Part shown: in pieces, positions 17,570 through 25,692 of the stretch
Position numbering within the stretch: position 1 is the first letter of the stretch
Layout of the letters: each line of letters begins with the position of its first letter
Source: Chitinophaga arvensicola
Lineage (GTDB): Bacteria; Bacteroidota; Bacteroidia; Chitinophagales; Chitinophagaceae
DNA: 64,000 bases
Assembly: GCF_900110835.1 (NCBI RefSeq)
Contig: NZ_FOJG01000002.1
Location: 1,702,979 to 1,766,978, forward strand
Direction of reading: 5' to 3'
Made by a program: the position numbers and the translations under genes
The notes under the pieces: model-generated
Told to the model about the DNA's origin: nothing
The model's input: only the letters and a program-made list of their open reading frames with translations
Database searches by the model: none

Positions 17570-19000
17570 ATGAGGCATTCCATCAAGCTGTATATCCTGA
17601 CAGCAGTTGTATGTATTATCGCATTGGCTATTGTACAGTTTTTCCTGATATATAATACCTATCAGTTGCTGGACAGTCGTTTTAACTACGTAGAAAAAGG
17701 CCGCATCGGCGAGGCTTACAACCTGGCCATTGCCAACGATAAACTGTTTCCGGGTGGTCAACCGCTGCTGGACAGCATCATCGTACCGCAATATCCTTAC
17801 CTGGAGCAACTATACCATACCAATCCAAAAAGCTTTGACACCGCCGCACAGCGCCTGGTAAACCGTATTATCCGGGAACTGGTGCAGCATGAAAATACCG
17901 ACAGCATGCTCAAAGCCATCAAAGCCAGTGATGGTATCAAAGATTCGTTACTCTTTGCCCTGTGTATTCACCGGCTGGATTTAAGATTCAAAGACAGTCC
18001 CTACGTAAATATTTACAACCGCTTTAAAAAATACCCGCTGATACCAGCATCCCGGCAAAAAGATATTGGATTATATATTTGCGGGAACCTGCAGCAACTG
18101 AGCGAAAACAGTTCCGCTTCTTCCCTGGTAGCCAATTCTCCCCTGCCCTACTCCTATTCCCTTTCTTTTTCATTTTATGCAGACCCCTATAACCGGCGTA
18201 CGCTGGTGCTGCAACAAATGAAATACACCATCCTCCCTGGCTTGCTTACCCTGCTGGCAGTAATTACATTGTTTGGGATCACTCTCTTCAAATGGATCCG
18301 GCAAAAACACCTGTCCGATATGAAGTCGGATTTCATCAATAACATCACCCACGAATTCAATACGCCCATCACCGCCATCATCGTGGCGAATAAAAATATT
18401 CAGAATGAGAAAACGCTGGAGAATAAACAAAGCGTGACCGCGTTGTCCGAAATCATTCACCGGCAGGCAGAGCGGCTCAAACTCCTGGTGGAAAAGGTGA
18501 TCAATATTGCCGCTACGGAAAAACTGGCGCTCAGGATCACCACCACCGATCTCAATGAGCTGATCAGCGGCATCCTGGCCGTTTACAGTCTCAATACCAT
18601 GAAACAGGCCATCCGGTTCAACTTCCACAGCAGCGGCGATCCGGCTATGATTGAAACAGATACCTTTCATTTTACTACCCTGCTACAGAATATACTTGAT
18701 AACGCCGTGAAGTATAACGACCAGGTACAGAAAGAAATTACCATTACCACCAGGCAACTGAAAGACACGGTGGAACTGATTATACAGGACAATGGTATTG
18801 GTATGAACAGCATTACGCTCCGCCATATCTTTGAAAAATTTTACCGCCACCAGCCACATCTCTCCAAACCCACCAAAGGACTGGGGCTGGGGCTTTACTA
18901 CGTAAAACAATGTATAGATGCACATGGATGGACCATCAAGGTAACCAGCGAACCTGGCGCCGGCAGCACTTTTATAATTACCATACCTTCAAAAATATAA
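17570..19000 (+). CDS. two-component sensor histidine kinase
   Basis: A 476-residue membrane kinase. TM1 is at residues 6-28 (LYILTAVVCIIALAIVQFF), then a periplasmic sensor region of about 200 residues, TM2 near residue 225-245 (ILPGLLTLLAVITLFGITLF), a HisKA H-box HEFNTPI (His about 261), an N-box (NILDNAVKYND), and G-boxes (DNGIGM, KGLGLGLYYVKQ). The start is set at ATG 17570; the upstream 47 codons are basic and have no matching function. The gene is followed after 4 bp by its response regulator. The signal is unknown; the periplasmic domain has no recognised fold. Confidence 0.93.
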   Translation: MRHSIKLYILTAVVCIIALAIVQFFLIYNTYQLLDSRFNYVEKGRIGEAYNLAIANDKLFPGGQPLLDSIIVPQYPYLEQLYHTNPKSFDTAAQRLVNRIIRELVQHENTDSMLKAIKASDGIKDSLLFALCIHRLDLRFKDSPYVNIYNRFKKYPLIPASRQKDIGLYICGNLQQLSENSSASSLVANSPLPYSYSLSFSFYADPYNRRTLVLQQMKYTILPGLLTLLAVITLFGITLFKWIRQKHLSDMKSDFINNITHEFNTPITAIIVANKNIQNEKTLENKQSVTALSEIIHRQAERLKLLVEKVINIAATEKLALRITTTDLNELISGILAVYSLNTMKQAIRFNFHSSGDPAMIETDTFHFTTLLQNILDNAVKYNDQVQKEITITTRQLKDTVELIIQDNGIGMNSITLRHIFEKFYRHQPHLSKPTKGLGLGLYYVKQCIDAHGWTIKVTSEPGAGSTFIITIPSKI

Positions 19001-19004
19001 TGCT

Positions 19005-19700
19005 ATGAAACATCACATTCTGTTGGTAGAAGATGAAACTGATCTGGGTAATGTTGTGAAGCAATACCTGGAACTGATGGACTTTTCCGTCGAATGGCTG
19101 CAAAGCGGCCAGGCAGCGCTGGAAGCCATTACGGCAAAACCACAGGCCTGGCATATTGTACTGATAGACATCAACCTTCCGGAAATGGATGGCTTCGAAC
19201 TGGCACAGGCTCTGGTAAAAATTCAACCGGGTTTGCCTTTCCTCTTTCTCACCGCACGTGGTGAAAAGAAAGACCGCCTCTATGGCCTGAAAATAGGTGC
19301 AGATGATTATATCGTGAAGCCGTTTGATGTAGACGAACTGGTACTACGCATAAAAAATATCCTGAAAAGAAACCAGATCGTTAACAGTGTGGCAATGTCC
19401 AATGCTATTGAGCTGGGGGGTATGCGTTTTCATAAAGACTCGCTGAAACTGGTGGCCCCTAACGGCAAGGAAACCATCCTGACACCGCTGGAAAGTGATC
19501 TGTTGCTACATTTCTATCACAACAGCAATAAAGTGATCCGGAGAGAAGATATTCTCCACCAGGTATGGGGCGCCAATGATTATTTTGTAGGGAGAAGCCT
19601 GGATGTCTTTGTATCCCGCTTCCGCAAATACTTCCAGGGGAATGAGAATATCAGTATCCGCAATATTTATGGAATAGGGTTTATGTTCAGCCTTACGTAA
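19005..19700 (+). CDS. OmpR/PhoB family response regulator
   Basis: A 231-residue regulator. The receiver domain has the acidic pair (LLVEDE), the phospho-acceptor Asp near residue 55 in LIDINLPEMDG, Thr in FLTARGE and Lys in DYIVKPFD. The C-terminal winged helix is of the Trans_reg_C type (TPLESDLLLHFY ... GRSLDVFVSRFRKYF). It is paired with the kinase 4 bp upstream. It is similar in layout to RprY-like regulators of Bacteroidota, but the regulon is unknown. Confidence 0.93.
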   Translation: MKHHILLVEDETDLGNVVKQYLELMDFSVEWLQSGQAALEAITAKPQAWHIVLIDINLPEMDGFELAQALVKIQPGLPFLFLTARGEKKDRLYGLKIGADDYIVKPFDVDELVLRIKNILKRNQIVNSVAMSNAIELGGMRFHKDSLKLVAPNGKETILTPLESDLLLHFYHNSNKVIRREDILHQVWGANDYFVGRSLDVFVSRFRKYFQGNENISIRNIYGIGFMFSLT

Positions 19701-19915
19701 AAAAAAGGGCGGGCGCTACATCGCTTAAGGGCCCGCCCCTGCACATCTCGAATCATTACAAGATGTTGTGCCTGTTTATCAACCGTATCTTTATAAATTT
19801 CTTTGTGCTGGAAAAACAAATACAGGAAGGCTTTGCCGCTATAGTGTTTTTCATAGTGATACATCATTAACAGGATCTTCGGAAAAAAGTTCACCAGGCG
19901 GTTGTCGTCTCCCAT
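19667..19915 (-). CDS. doubtful small ORF behind the cytochrome operon
   Basis: An 82-residue frame from ATG 19915 that overlaps the 3' end of the response regulator by 34 bp. The first about 57 residues (MGDDNRLVNFFPKILLMMYH...) look protein-like, with ordinary codon use. The rest crosses a GC-rich hairpin (19707-19738) that ends in a T-run on the minus strand, so a transcript on this strand may exist. Its start lies immediately behind the terminator hairpin of the cytochrome operon. No family is recognised. It could be a real small gene, a remnant, or chance. Confidence 0.25.
   Translation of the reverse strand: MGDDNRLVNFFPKILLMMYHYEKHYSGKAFLYLFFQHKEIYKDTVDKQAQHLVMIRDVQGRALKRCSARPFFYVRLNINPIP
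19707..19738 (-). terminator. GC-rich hairpin, minus-strand terminator
   Basis: GGGCGGGC (19707-19714) pairs with GCCCGCCC (19731-19738). On the minus strand the hairpin runs into eight T residues. There is no T-run on the plus strand, so it does not look like the response regulator's own terminator. Confidence 0.5.
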
Positions 19916-19920
19916 AAAAA

Positions 19921-19957
19921 AAAATGGATCGGATATAAATTATATCCGATCCATTTT
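19921..19957. terminator. near-perfect palindromic terminator
   Basis: AAAATGGATCGGATATAA (19921-19938) is followed after one base by its exact reverse complement (19940-19957), with A/T runs on both sides. It lies 19 bp beyond the stop of the propeller-cytochrome gene. Confidence 0.85.
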
Positions 19958-19975
19958 TACTATTAGGTTAATGCC

Positions 19976-21919
19976 TTATTTCAAGGTATTGATCCAGGTG
20001 GCAATTTTCACCGCATCTGCCTGTGGCACTTGCGGGAATGGCGGCATTTCAGTGGCGTAGCCAGGCCAGTTTGCCGGTTGCGGATTCTTGATCAGCGACA
20101 AAATCTTTGCTACAGAGTAGTTTCTTTTGGCGATCTCTTTAAATCCTGGGCCTACTTGTCTCTTGTCAGGATTGTGGCAGGAAGAACAAGTGTATTTGTT
20201 CAGCAACGGCTTGATCTGCTCGTAGGTCAGCGCCTTTGCAGGAGCTGCTACAGCGGCAGTGGAAGCGGCTTTGGCATCTGCTATTTTGGTAGCGGTAGTT
20301 GCTGGTTTATTGGCGGAGTTTTTAGTACTCAGCGCTGAAACCGGCAGTTTGGCGCCTTCCGGGATATTGTTCAGTGTGTAGTATACATCCGGATGCACCA
20401 GTGAATAGGAATTTTCCTGTGTACGGATACCATTCAGCGTGAGCTTATGGATGTAGTACTGGCGCAAACCATCGATCACCAGGCGTACTTTCATGCCATC
20501 AGGAGAAACCTGCACACCTTTGATGGCCAGCTTTTCCGTGTTTACGGTAGGACTACCATACACCGGGTGATATTTATAGATAAAGCTTTCTACATTGTAA
20601 GAAGCGATATCTTCTGCATACTTTTTATCTACCGGTAAGGTGAAGGTGATTTCAAAACCATCAGGCATGGCGCTAACGGTTCTCATTTCAAAAGGCACCT
20701 TGTTGTTCCATACCAGGCGTTGAAGGCCCTGGTTGGCATCGCCGGCAGAACCCCATCCACGGTTGGTTTCACCTACGAAGAGGGAACCATCTTTACCCCA
20801 GGCCAGGCGTAATACACCGGATTGGAAGCCGCTTCTGAAATCCCAGGCAGCACCCTGGTATTCACCGTTTACTTTTTCCAGGAACACACGTACAATTTTG
20901 CTCTGTCCCTGATCGCCGATCAGCACCTGTTTGGCAAAGGGGCCAAAGGTACCTTCAGGAATCGTGGTGAGCTGTGCGTTGGAAATACCCAGGATACCGT
21001 GTGGGAGCCATACTGCGGGCAGTTGTACTTCAGGGAAGTACTTCTTCATATCGAACAGGGTCACGAATTTCTCGTTCTCTACGTTTTCAGGCTTGATAGC
21101 GCGGCCATTGGCATCTCTGCGGAAGCGCGGATCTACTTTGCTGTACAGCTCTTCTGTAGTCAGTTTTACAGGAGAGTTAGGCAGGTTGGTCCAGCGTAAA
21201 CCAGCAGGGTGACCTACGAAGCTACCTTTTTTCACGTGTGTTAAACCACCGGAACCCATCCAGTCGCCCTGGTTTTCGGTGTAGAACAGTTCTCCATCAA
21301 TGGTACCGAGTCCGCAGGGAGAGCGGAAACCGGTAGCATATGGTTCCATTTTACCATCTTCCGTGATGTGCATCATCCAGCCTCTCCAGGGAACACGGCT
21401 TTCACCGCGCCACCATTCTTCGTCGCCAAAGGCTACGTTACCGGACACGAAGAAAGAGCCATCGGGACCTAACACCGGACCGAAGCTATATTCATGATAG
21501 TGACCGGATAAAGGCCAGGAGTAAACGGTTTCGAACAGGTCCATTTTACCGTCCATGTTGGTATCGGTCATTTTGGTCAGTTCACCGCGTTGTGCGCAGT
21601 AGAGGGAACCATTTTTATAGGCCAGTCCCAGTACTTCATGCAGGCCGGAAGCCACTTTCCTGAAGTAGGGTGTTTTGCTGGTCGGGTTCTCTACGATAAA
21701 GATATCACCACGGCGGGTAGCCACACCGAGGTCTCCGTTGGGCAGGGTGCATAAGCCACCTACTTCCAGGAGGGTACCTTCCGGTGAACTGATACGCGCG
21801 ATGCGGAAAAAGTCCTCTTCCTTAGGGGACTCCTGTGCTTTTACAGGGGTGATAGCCGTTGTCATCAGGAACATACCTGCGGCTATTCCTGCTGTAATTC
21901 TTTTATAATTAAGTTTCAT
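19976..21919 (-). CDS. secreted beta-propeller protein with C-terminal cytochrome c domain
   Basis: About 647 residues; ATG 21919 (MKLNYKR) is chosen, with ATG 21928 also possible. A signal peptide ends near VKAQ. Residues about 30-400 form a sugar-dehydrogenase/PVC-type propeller with repeated GxDGSFFVSGN, GDQGQSKIVRV and GKDGSLFVGETNRGWG strands. A linker with low-complexity Ala/Thr follows (about 520-560). A single-heme cytochrome c ends the protein, with CSSCH and a distal Met in EMPPFPQ. Such fusions are periplasmic and probably oxidise a sugar or glycoside, passing electrons to the heme. It is 12 bp downstream of, and co-transcribed with, the DUF1080 gene. Confidence 0.85.
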   Translation of the reverse strand: MKLNYKRITAGIAAGMFLMTTAITPVKAQESPKEEDFFRIARISSPEGTLLEVGGLCTLPNGDLGVATRRGDIFIVENPTSKTPYFRKVASGLHEVLGLAYKNGSLYCAQRGELTKMTDTNMDGKMDLFETVYSWPLSGHYHEYSFGPVLGPDGSFFVSGNVAFGDEEWWRGESRVPWRGWMMHITEDGKMEPYATGFRSPCGLGTIDGELFYTENQGDWMGSGGLTHVKKGSFVGHPAGLRWTNLPNSPVKLTTEELYSKVDPRFRRDANGRAIKPENVENEKFVTLFDMKKYFPEVQLPAVWLPHGILGISNAQLTTIPEGTFGPFAKQVLIGDQGQSKIVRVFLEKVNGEYQGAAWDFRSGFQSGVLRLAWGKDGSLFVGETNRGWGSAGDANQGLQRLVWNNKVPFEMRTVSAMPDGFEITFTLPVDKKYAEDIASYNVESFIYKYHPVYGSPTVNTEKLAIKGVQVSPDGMKVRLVIDGLRQYYIHKLTLNGIRTQENSYSLVHPDVYYTLNNIPEGAKLPVSALSTKNSANKPATTATKIADAKAASTAAVAAPAKALTYEQIKPLLNKYTCSSCHNPDKRQVGPGFKEIAKRNYSVAKILSLIKNPQPANWPGYATEMPPFPQVPQADAVKIATWINTLK

Positions 21920-21940
21920 AATTGTCATTAGTATTGCTGC

Positions 21941-23800
21941 TTAGAATATAACCGCATAACCTGTTTTCGCCTGTACCGGCACTATCAGCTCCGCGCGGCC
22001 GTTCTGGTTGCGGATAATCGGATTAGCTTTGGCATCATCCATCTTCACATAATAAGATTTGTCGCCGATCACATATAATCCCGGAGACACCTGTTCTATA
22101 CTATCTCCTACGGCTATACGCAGATACAGATCGGAAGCAGGTTGTTGTACGGTAACAGTACGGTGGATACCCTGGTTTTCCGGAAGCACACTGATATCGT
22201 CTGAAACAGCGGTGCCATAGATATTATAATGGAAAACGGGTTTGCCGGTTTCATCGAGTGCATAGCCGGTAGGACGGAAGCCGGTGCCGGCGGTGTCTGC
22301 GCTCCAGGCAGCCTCTTTGCTGGCCAGTTTCGCGATAGCCATTGCAGGTTGGTTGGTCAGTACCTGAACAGTACCCAGCGGACGGGAAGATCCGTCGCCA
22401 CGGTCGTGCCACATTGGTGTGGTATTCAGGAATTCACCGCGCCATACCTGGAAAGGTAATCCGTTATCCATATCGTAGGTGTAATGCACTTTGGCAGGAC
22501 TTCCAACAGATACGGCATGTACTACGCGTTTGCCACCACGTACATCCATAAAGCTGCGCAGAATGGTGTTTTCGTTGGCTGTTACCAGGATAGGATCGGT
22601 TGGATCATCTACCGGTACGTTGGCATCGCTGATGGCGAATTCACGGATACCAGCTTCACTTACAGACAAAGTAATGGAAGCTTTGGCCCAGTCGGTGGTT
22701 TTGCCATACAGCACTTCTACCGGGTAGCTACCTGGTTGTAAGTCGATGCTGCCACGGCCGTCCCAGCCACGTGGAGTGATTACCGCCTGGTTATTTATTT
22801 TCAATGCACCCGGACCGCCGGAAGTGTGCAGGTTGAAATTGTATTTACCGGCAGTTTTCACCGCTAAAGTAGCTGTGTAACGTACCAGGAATTCATTATC
22901 CGGTAAACCGGTCAGATTGGAAGTGAGCAGTGCGGAAGTTCCGGTAGCTGCGGGTTTCAGCGTAGCAAAGTCGGGCTCTTTATCAAAGCGGCCTTTGTAA
23001 ACGCTGTATTTCACGTCTTCCAGTGTTGGTCTGGGAGCGCTATAGTTGTTGATCACAATGTTTCTGAAGGCAACGGTACCATGATCTCCCTGGATACGGA
23101 GCGGGCCGGAAGCTACTTCATCGTTCTTCACAGCGCCACGGGTGGGGCCAGACAGTACTACATTTTCCTGGATGGTAACACCATTCAGTTCCAGTTTCAG
23201 GATAACGGCATCGGCAATTTTGTTACCGGCAGCATCGAAACGTGGCGCCTGGAAAGCGATTTTCATGTGTTGCCATAATCCTGGAGCACGGCTTACATTC
23301 TGGCGGGGAGCATGGCCATCATAGCCCTTCTGTCCTTCCGGTTTGCTGTCGTTCCAGCGTTCGTAGATTCCTCCGTTGTCGGAAGCACGGGGAGCAAGTG
23401 TACCCCAGCTATCGAACAACTGTACTTCATAACGTCCCTGCAGATAAATCCCTGAATTGGCGCCTTTGGCCATCATGTAGTCCAGTTCGAGGTCGAGGTC
23501 TCCATGTTGTAAAGTGCTGAAAAGATCCTGCCCTGGAGCTTTCTTTTCCGGCATATTTACCAGGATGCCTGTACCTGCAGTTGTTTGCAGCAGGTTGTTC
23601 TGTTGCAGGTCAGCTTTAACGCCACCGGCTAAACGCCAGTTGGCTGCGGGCTGCTGAAAAGCAGATAAATCTGTTAATGGCAATTTGTTCTGTGCCATCA
23701 TCTGTTGACAACTGCCAATACTTAAAATCAATACCAAAGTTCTCCGGTCGTACACACGTAACTGTTTCAACTTTGGACGGAACTTGTTCCATCTAAGCAT
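21941..23800 (-). CDS. DUF1080 (3-keto-disaccharide hydrolase-like) plus PA14-like domain protein
   Basis: A 619-residue exported protein. The N-terminus is basic, then LVLILSIGSCQQMMAQ, which may be a lipoprotein or a signal-peptidase I signal. Residues about 45-255 are the DUF1080 concanavalin-like fold (DLELDYMMAKGANSGIYLQG, YEVQLFDSWG, APGLWQHMKIAF, GPLRIQGDHG). Residues about 265-395 resemble a PA14-type carbohydrate-binding domain (GKYNFNLHTSGGPGALKIN). The C-terminal third is beta-rich and unrecognised. Characterised DUF1080 members cleave 3-keto-glycosides. It is paired with the cytochrome-propeller gene, suggesting an oxidise-then-cleave route for a glycoside in the periplasm; that pairing is inferred. 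Confidence 0.85.
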   Translation of the reverse strand: MLRWNKFRPKLKQLRVYDRRTLVLILSIGSCQQMMAQNKLPLTDLSAFQQPAANWRLAGGVKADLQQNNLLQTTAGTGILVNMPEKKAPGQDLFSTLQHGDLDLELDYMMAKGANSGIYLQGRYEVQLFDSWGTLAPRASDNGGIYERWNDSKPEGQKGYDGHAPRQNVSRAPGLWQHMKIAFQAPRFDAAGNKIADAVILKLELNGVTIQENVVLSGPTRGAVKNDEVASGPLRIQGDHGTVAFRNIVINNYSAPRPTLEDVKYSVYKGRFDKEPDFATLKPAATGTSALLTSNLTGLPDNEFLVRYTATLAVKTAGKYNFNLHTSGGPGALKINNQAVITPRGWDGRGSIDLQPGSYPVEVLYGKTTDWAKASITLSVSEAGIREFAISDANVPVDDPTDPILVTANENTILRSFMDVRGGKRVVHAVSVGSPAKVHYTYDMDNGLPFQVWRGEFLNTTPMWHDRGDGSSRPLGTVQVLTNQPAMAIAKLASKEAAWSADTAGTGFRPTGYALDETGKPVFHYNIYGTAVSDDISVLPENQGIHRTVTVQQPASDLYLRIAVGDSIEQVSPGLYVIGDKSYYVKMDDAKANPIIRNQNGRAELIVPVQAKTGYAVIF

Positions 23801-24097
23801 AGATCTGGATTTTTTTTAAAAAGTTTACATTGATTGCTAAATGCATTTAGCTTTTCGGCCAATACATTACTCTTTTTATAATAGGCAACCCCAATTGTTA
23901 ATGAAATTTAAATTCTCAACTATCGCTAAACGTGGGACTGTACTAAATTTGAAACGCGGGGACAAAATAGAAATTAATTATAACAAAGTAGGTAGCAAGG
24001 GTCAAAAAATTACACCAACGGTAAAAAAAGGGAATGAAATGGATTGCGGAAGATTTTGCCTTACCCCTGAGTAAGACAAAATCTTTCGCGGACTTTT
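23801..24097. other. intergenic region with doubtful 57-codon ORF and hairpin
   Basis: AT-rich promoter region of the DUF1080 operon on the left. A plus-strand frame from ATG 23901 to 24074 (57 codons, basic, MKFKFSTIAKRGTVLNLKRG...) has no recognised family and ends inside a hairpin: AGATTTTGCCTTAC (24051-24064) pairs with 24071-24084 with one mismatch. The hairpin could serve as a terminator for the HAD gene ending at 24098. I do not call the ORF as a gene. Confidence 0.4.
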
Positions 24098-24718
24098 TTA
24101 TAAAGTAAGCCCGTAAGCGGCCAACTTTTTAACGGTACTTTCATAATCGGTATGACAAAGTCCGTTGATGCCCAATCCATTGGCCACATCTACAAACATG
24201 GACCTGTCTTCCAGGTACACTACTTCTTCCGGCCTTACCTGCGCAATATCGAGCGCTATTTTATAGATGTCTGCATCCGGCTTGCGGAAATGAACAAAGC
24301 AGGAAGAAATATAGAAATCAACAAAATTGCTGATATTAAAATGATGAATGCGGTGTTCATTTAGCTCGCGTCCTTCATTATTAACGATCGCTATTTTTAA
24401 CCGGTACTTTGCTTTCAGCTGTGTTACCAGTTCCAGCATTTCGGGAAAGGGTGCTGATTGTGCAAACATAAACTCCCGGAACTGCTGGCGGGTAAAGGAG
24501 CGTTCTTCGTAAAACACCACCCTGCTCAGGTATTCGTCGAGTGTAAGTTTTCCTTCTTCATACGTGTCGAAAGTGAGGTGGTGCCGTTCTTCTGTTTCCA
24601 GTGCATCCAGTCCGAAAGTCTGGACGGCGAGTTTACGGGCGGCCCTGTCCCAGCCATTGGTCAGTAATACACCACCTATGTCCAGGAAGAGGGTGGAAAT
24701 CTTTGCATGGTTCTCCAT
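24098..24718 (-). CDS. HAD family hydrolase (HAD-IA, YihX-like)
   Basis: A 206-residue haloacid-dehalogenase-like phosphatase. Motif I reads FLDIGGVL: the nucleophile Asp is present and the usual second Asp is Gly. That is the pattern of the YihX/glucose-1-phosphatase-like subgroup rather than a defect. Motif II is IVNNEG, motif III Lys is in HFRKPD, and motif IV is VYLEDRSMFVDVA. The helical cap lies between residues 20 and 85. It is cytoplasmic, probably a small-metabolite phosphatase; the substrate is unknown. No operon partner. Confidence 0.85.
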   Translation of the reverse strand: MENHAKISTLFLDIGGVLLTNGWDRAARKLAVQTFGLDALETEERHHLTFDTYEEGKLTLDEYLSRVVFYEERSFTRQQFREFMFAQSAPFPEMLELVTQLKAKYRLKIAIVNNEGRELNEHRIHHFNISNFVDFYISSCFVHFRKPDADIYKIALDIAQVRPEEVVYLEDRSMFVDVANGLGINGLCHTDYESTVKKLAAYGLTL

Positions 24719-24772
24719 CTGCAGAAAAATTTATTGCTTTATTAAATGTAGGAAGAAGAATTGAGTTTTGTT

Positions 24773-25053
24773 GGAGCGCCTCCGGCGCTTGTCTTTCTGC
24801 AGGATTTTTTTGATTAAAATGATTTTATGATTTTCCTGCCATTTGTTGTTTAGTATTTGGGGAGATGAATGAATGATTTTTTTGATGTTGTAAGATGTAT
24901 TGTAAGATAATATTTGCCGTTAAATATTTTGGGGAGATGAAAGCAGATACGCTACTTTCATCTCCCCAAATCTTTTATTGTCCCCGAAAATAAAATCATC
25001 CGATCAGCCTAATCATCTTAATTCTGCCACAAGACAAGCGCCGGAGGCGCTCC
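24773..25053. repeat. element bounded by perfect 23-bp inverted repeats
   Basis: The left end 24773-24795 begins GGAGCGCCTCCGGCGCTT; the right end 25031-25053 is its exact reverse complement. Inside both ends a further 30-40 bp are imperfectly inverted (GCAGGATTTT... on the left; GCAGAATTAAGATGATT read inward from the right). The core contains no ORF, but holds a terminator hairpin (24928-24970) and a direct repeat of TTTGGGGAGATGAA (24855-24868 region and 24928). The right end abuts the stop of the DUF4251 gene. It resembles an interspersed, MITE- or REP-like element. Confidence 0.65.
24928..24970 (-). terminator. hairpin downstream of the DUF4251 gene
   Basis: A perfect 16-bp stem: TTTGGGGAGATGAAAG (24928-24943) pairs with 24955-24970, with an 11-nt loop. 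It is followed on the minus strand by an A/T-rich tail. It sits inside the inverted-repeat element, 84 bp after the stop of the gene ending at 25054. Confidence 0.6.
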
Positions 25054-25575
25054 CTACTTTTTCTTCTTCGCTTTCACCTCTGTCACATACCCGTTAAAAC
25101 TGATCGGCGAGCGGTCGCTGCTGGTCACCTGTAAAGACGCATAGCCTTCACTGGATACACTCAGGTTAAATGACTGGACACCTCTGTTATCCTTTGGCTT
25201 GATCGTAATGTTCCAGCCATCCTTTTTACCGGGGGTGGCGTTATAATCAAAGGATTTGGTTTTGAAATCCAGTGGTGACCTGGTAGCGCCGTAATCAACG
25301 GAAGTGTAGGCACGGCCAAAATATGGGAGGTAGCTCACTACCGAATCTGCGGCAACAGTAAGATTGTATTCTGATGTAAGATTTCGCATCCGCCCGCTCA
25401 TTGGCAGGGCCGTTTGCGCTACAAAAACATAATTGTGGGAATCTATCAGGGATTTAACTTTCGCGGCCTTATCCGCTTTCTGCTGCGCTTTTGTTTCCTG
25501 TGCAAAAAGGCCGGTGGTAGTCACCGCTCCCAGCAAAAGGAGTATCGCTGCTTTTAATACAAAGAACCTTTTCAT
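25054..25575 (-). CDS. DUF4251 domain-containing secreted protein
   Basis: A 173-residue protein starting at ATG 25575 (MKRFFVLKAAILLLLG...), which gives a signal peptide ending at LFAQ; upstream codons to 25644 carry no signal and are excluded. A Lys/Ala-rich linker is followed by a DUF4251 domain (SHNYVFVAQTALPMSG ... LPYFGRAYTS). The family is common in Bacteroidota, often in several copies; it is periplasmic or outer-membrane associated and of unknown function. The C-terminus is a Lys tail (VKAKKKK). It is divergent from the ABC transporter. Confidence 0.8.
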   Translation of the reverse strand: MKRFFVLKAAILLLLGAVTTTGLFAQETKAQQKADKAAKVKSLIDSHNYVFVAQTALPMSGRMRNLTSEYNLTVAADSVVSYLPYFGRAYTSVDYGATRSPLDFKTKSFDYNATPGKKDGWNITIKPKDNRGVQSFNLSVSSEGYASLQVTSSDRSPISFNGYVTEVKAKKKK

Positions 25576-25692
25576 ATGGTAAGTTTTTACGTCTGTGGGA
25601 ATGCCAATATCGTACCATAACAGCCGACCTTTCCTTTTGTTCACGGCAGAAAGGGTGCATATTGTAGTTAAATAACTTATTTTTAACAGCCG

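Noticed and set aside
24098..24718. HAD protein as an inactivated enzyme because the second motif-I Asp is Gly
   Set aside because: DxGG at this site is normal for the YihX-like subgroup, and the other three motifs are intact.
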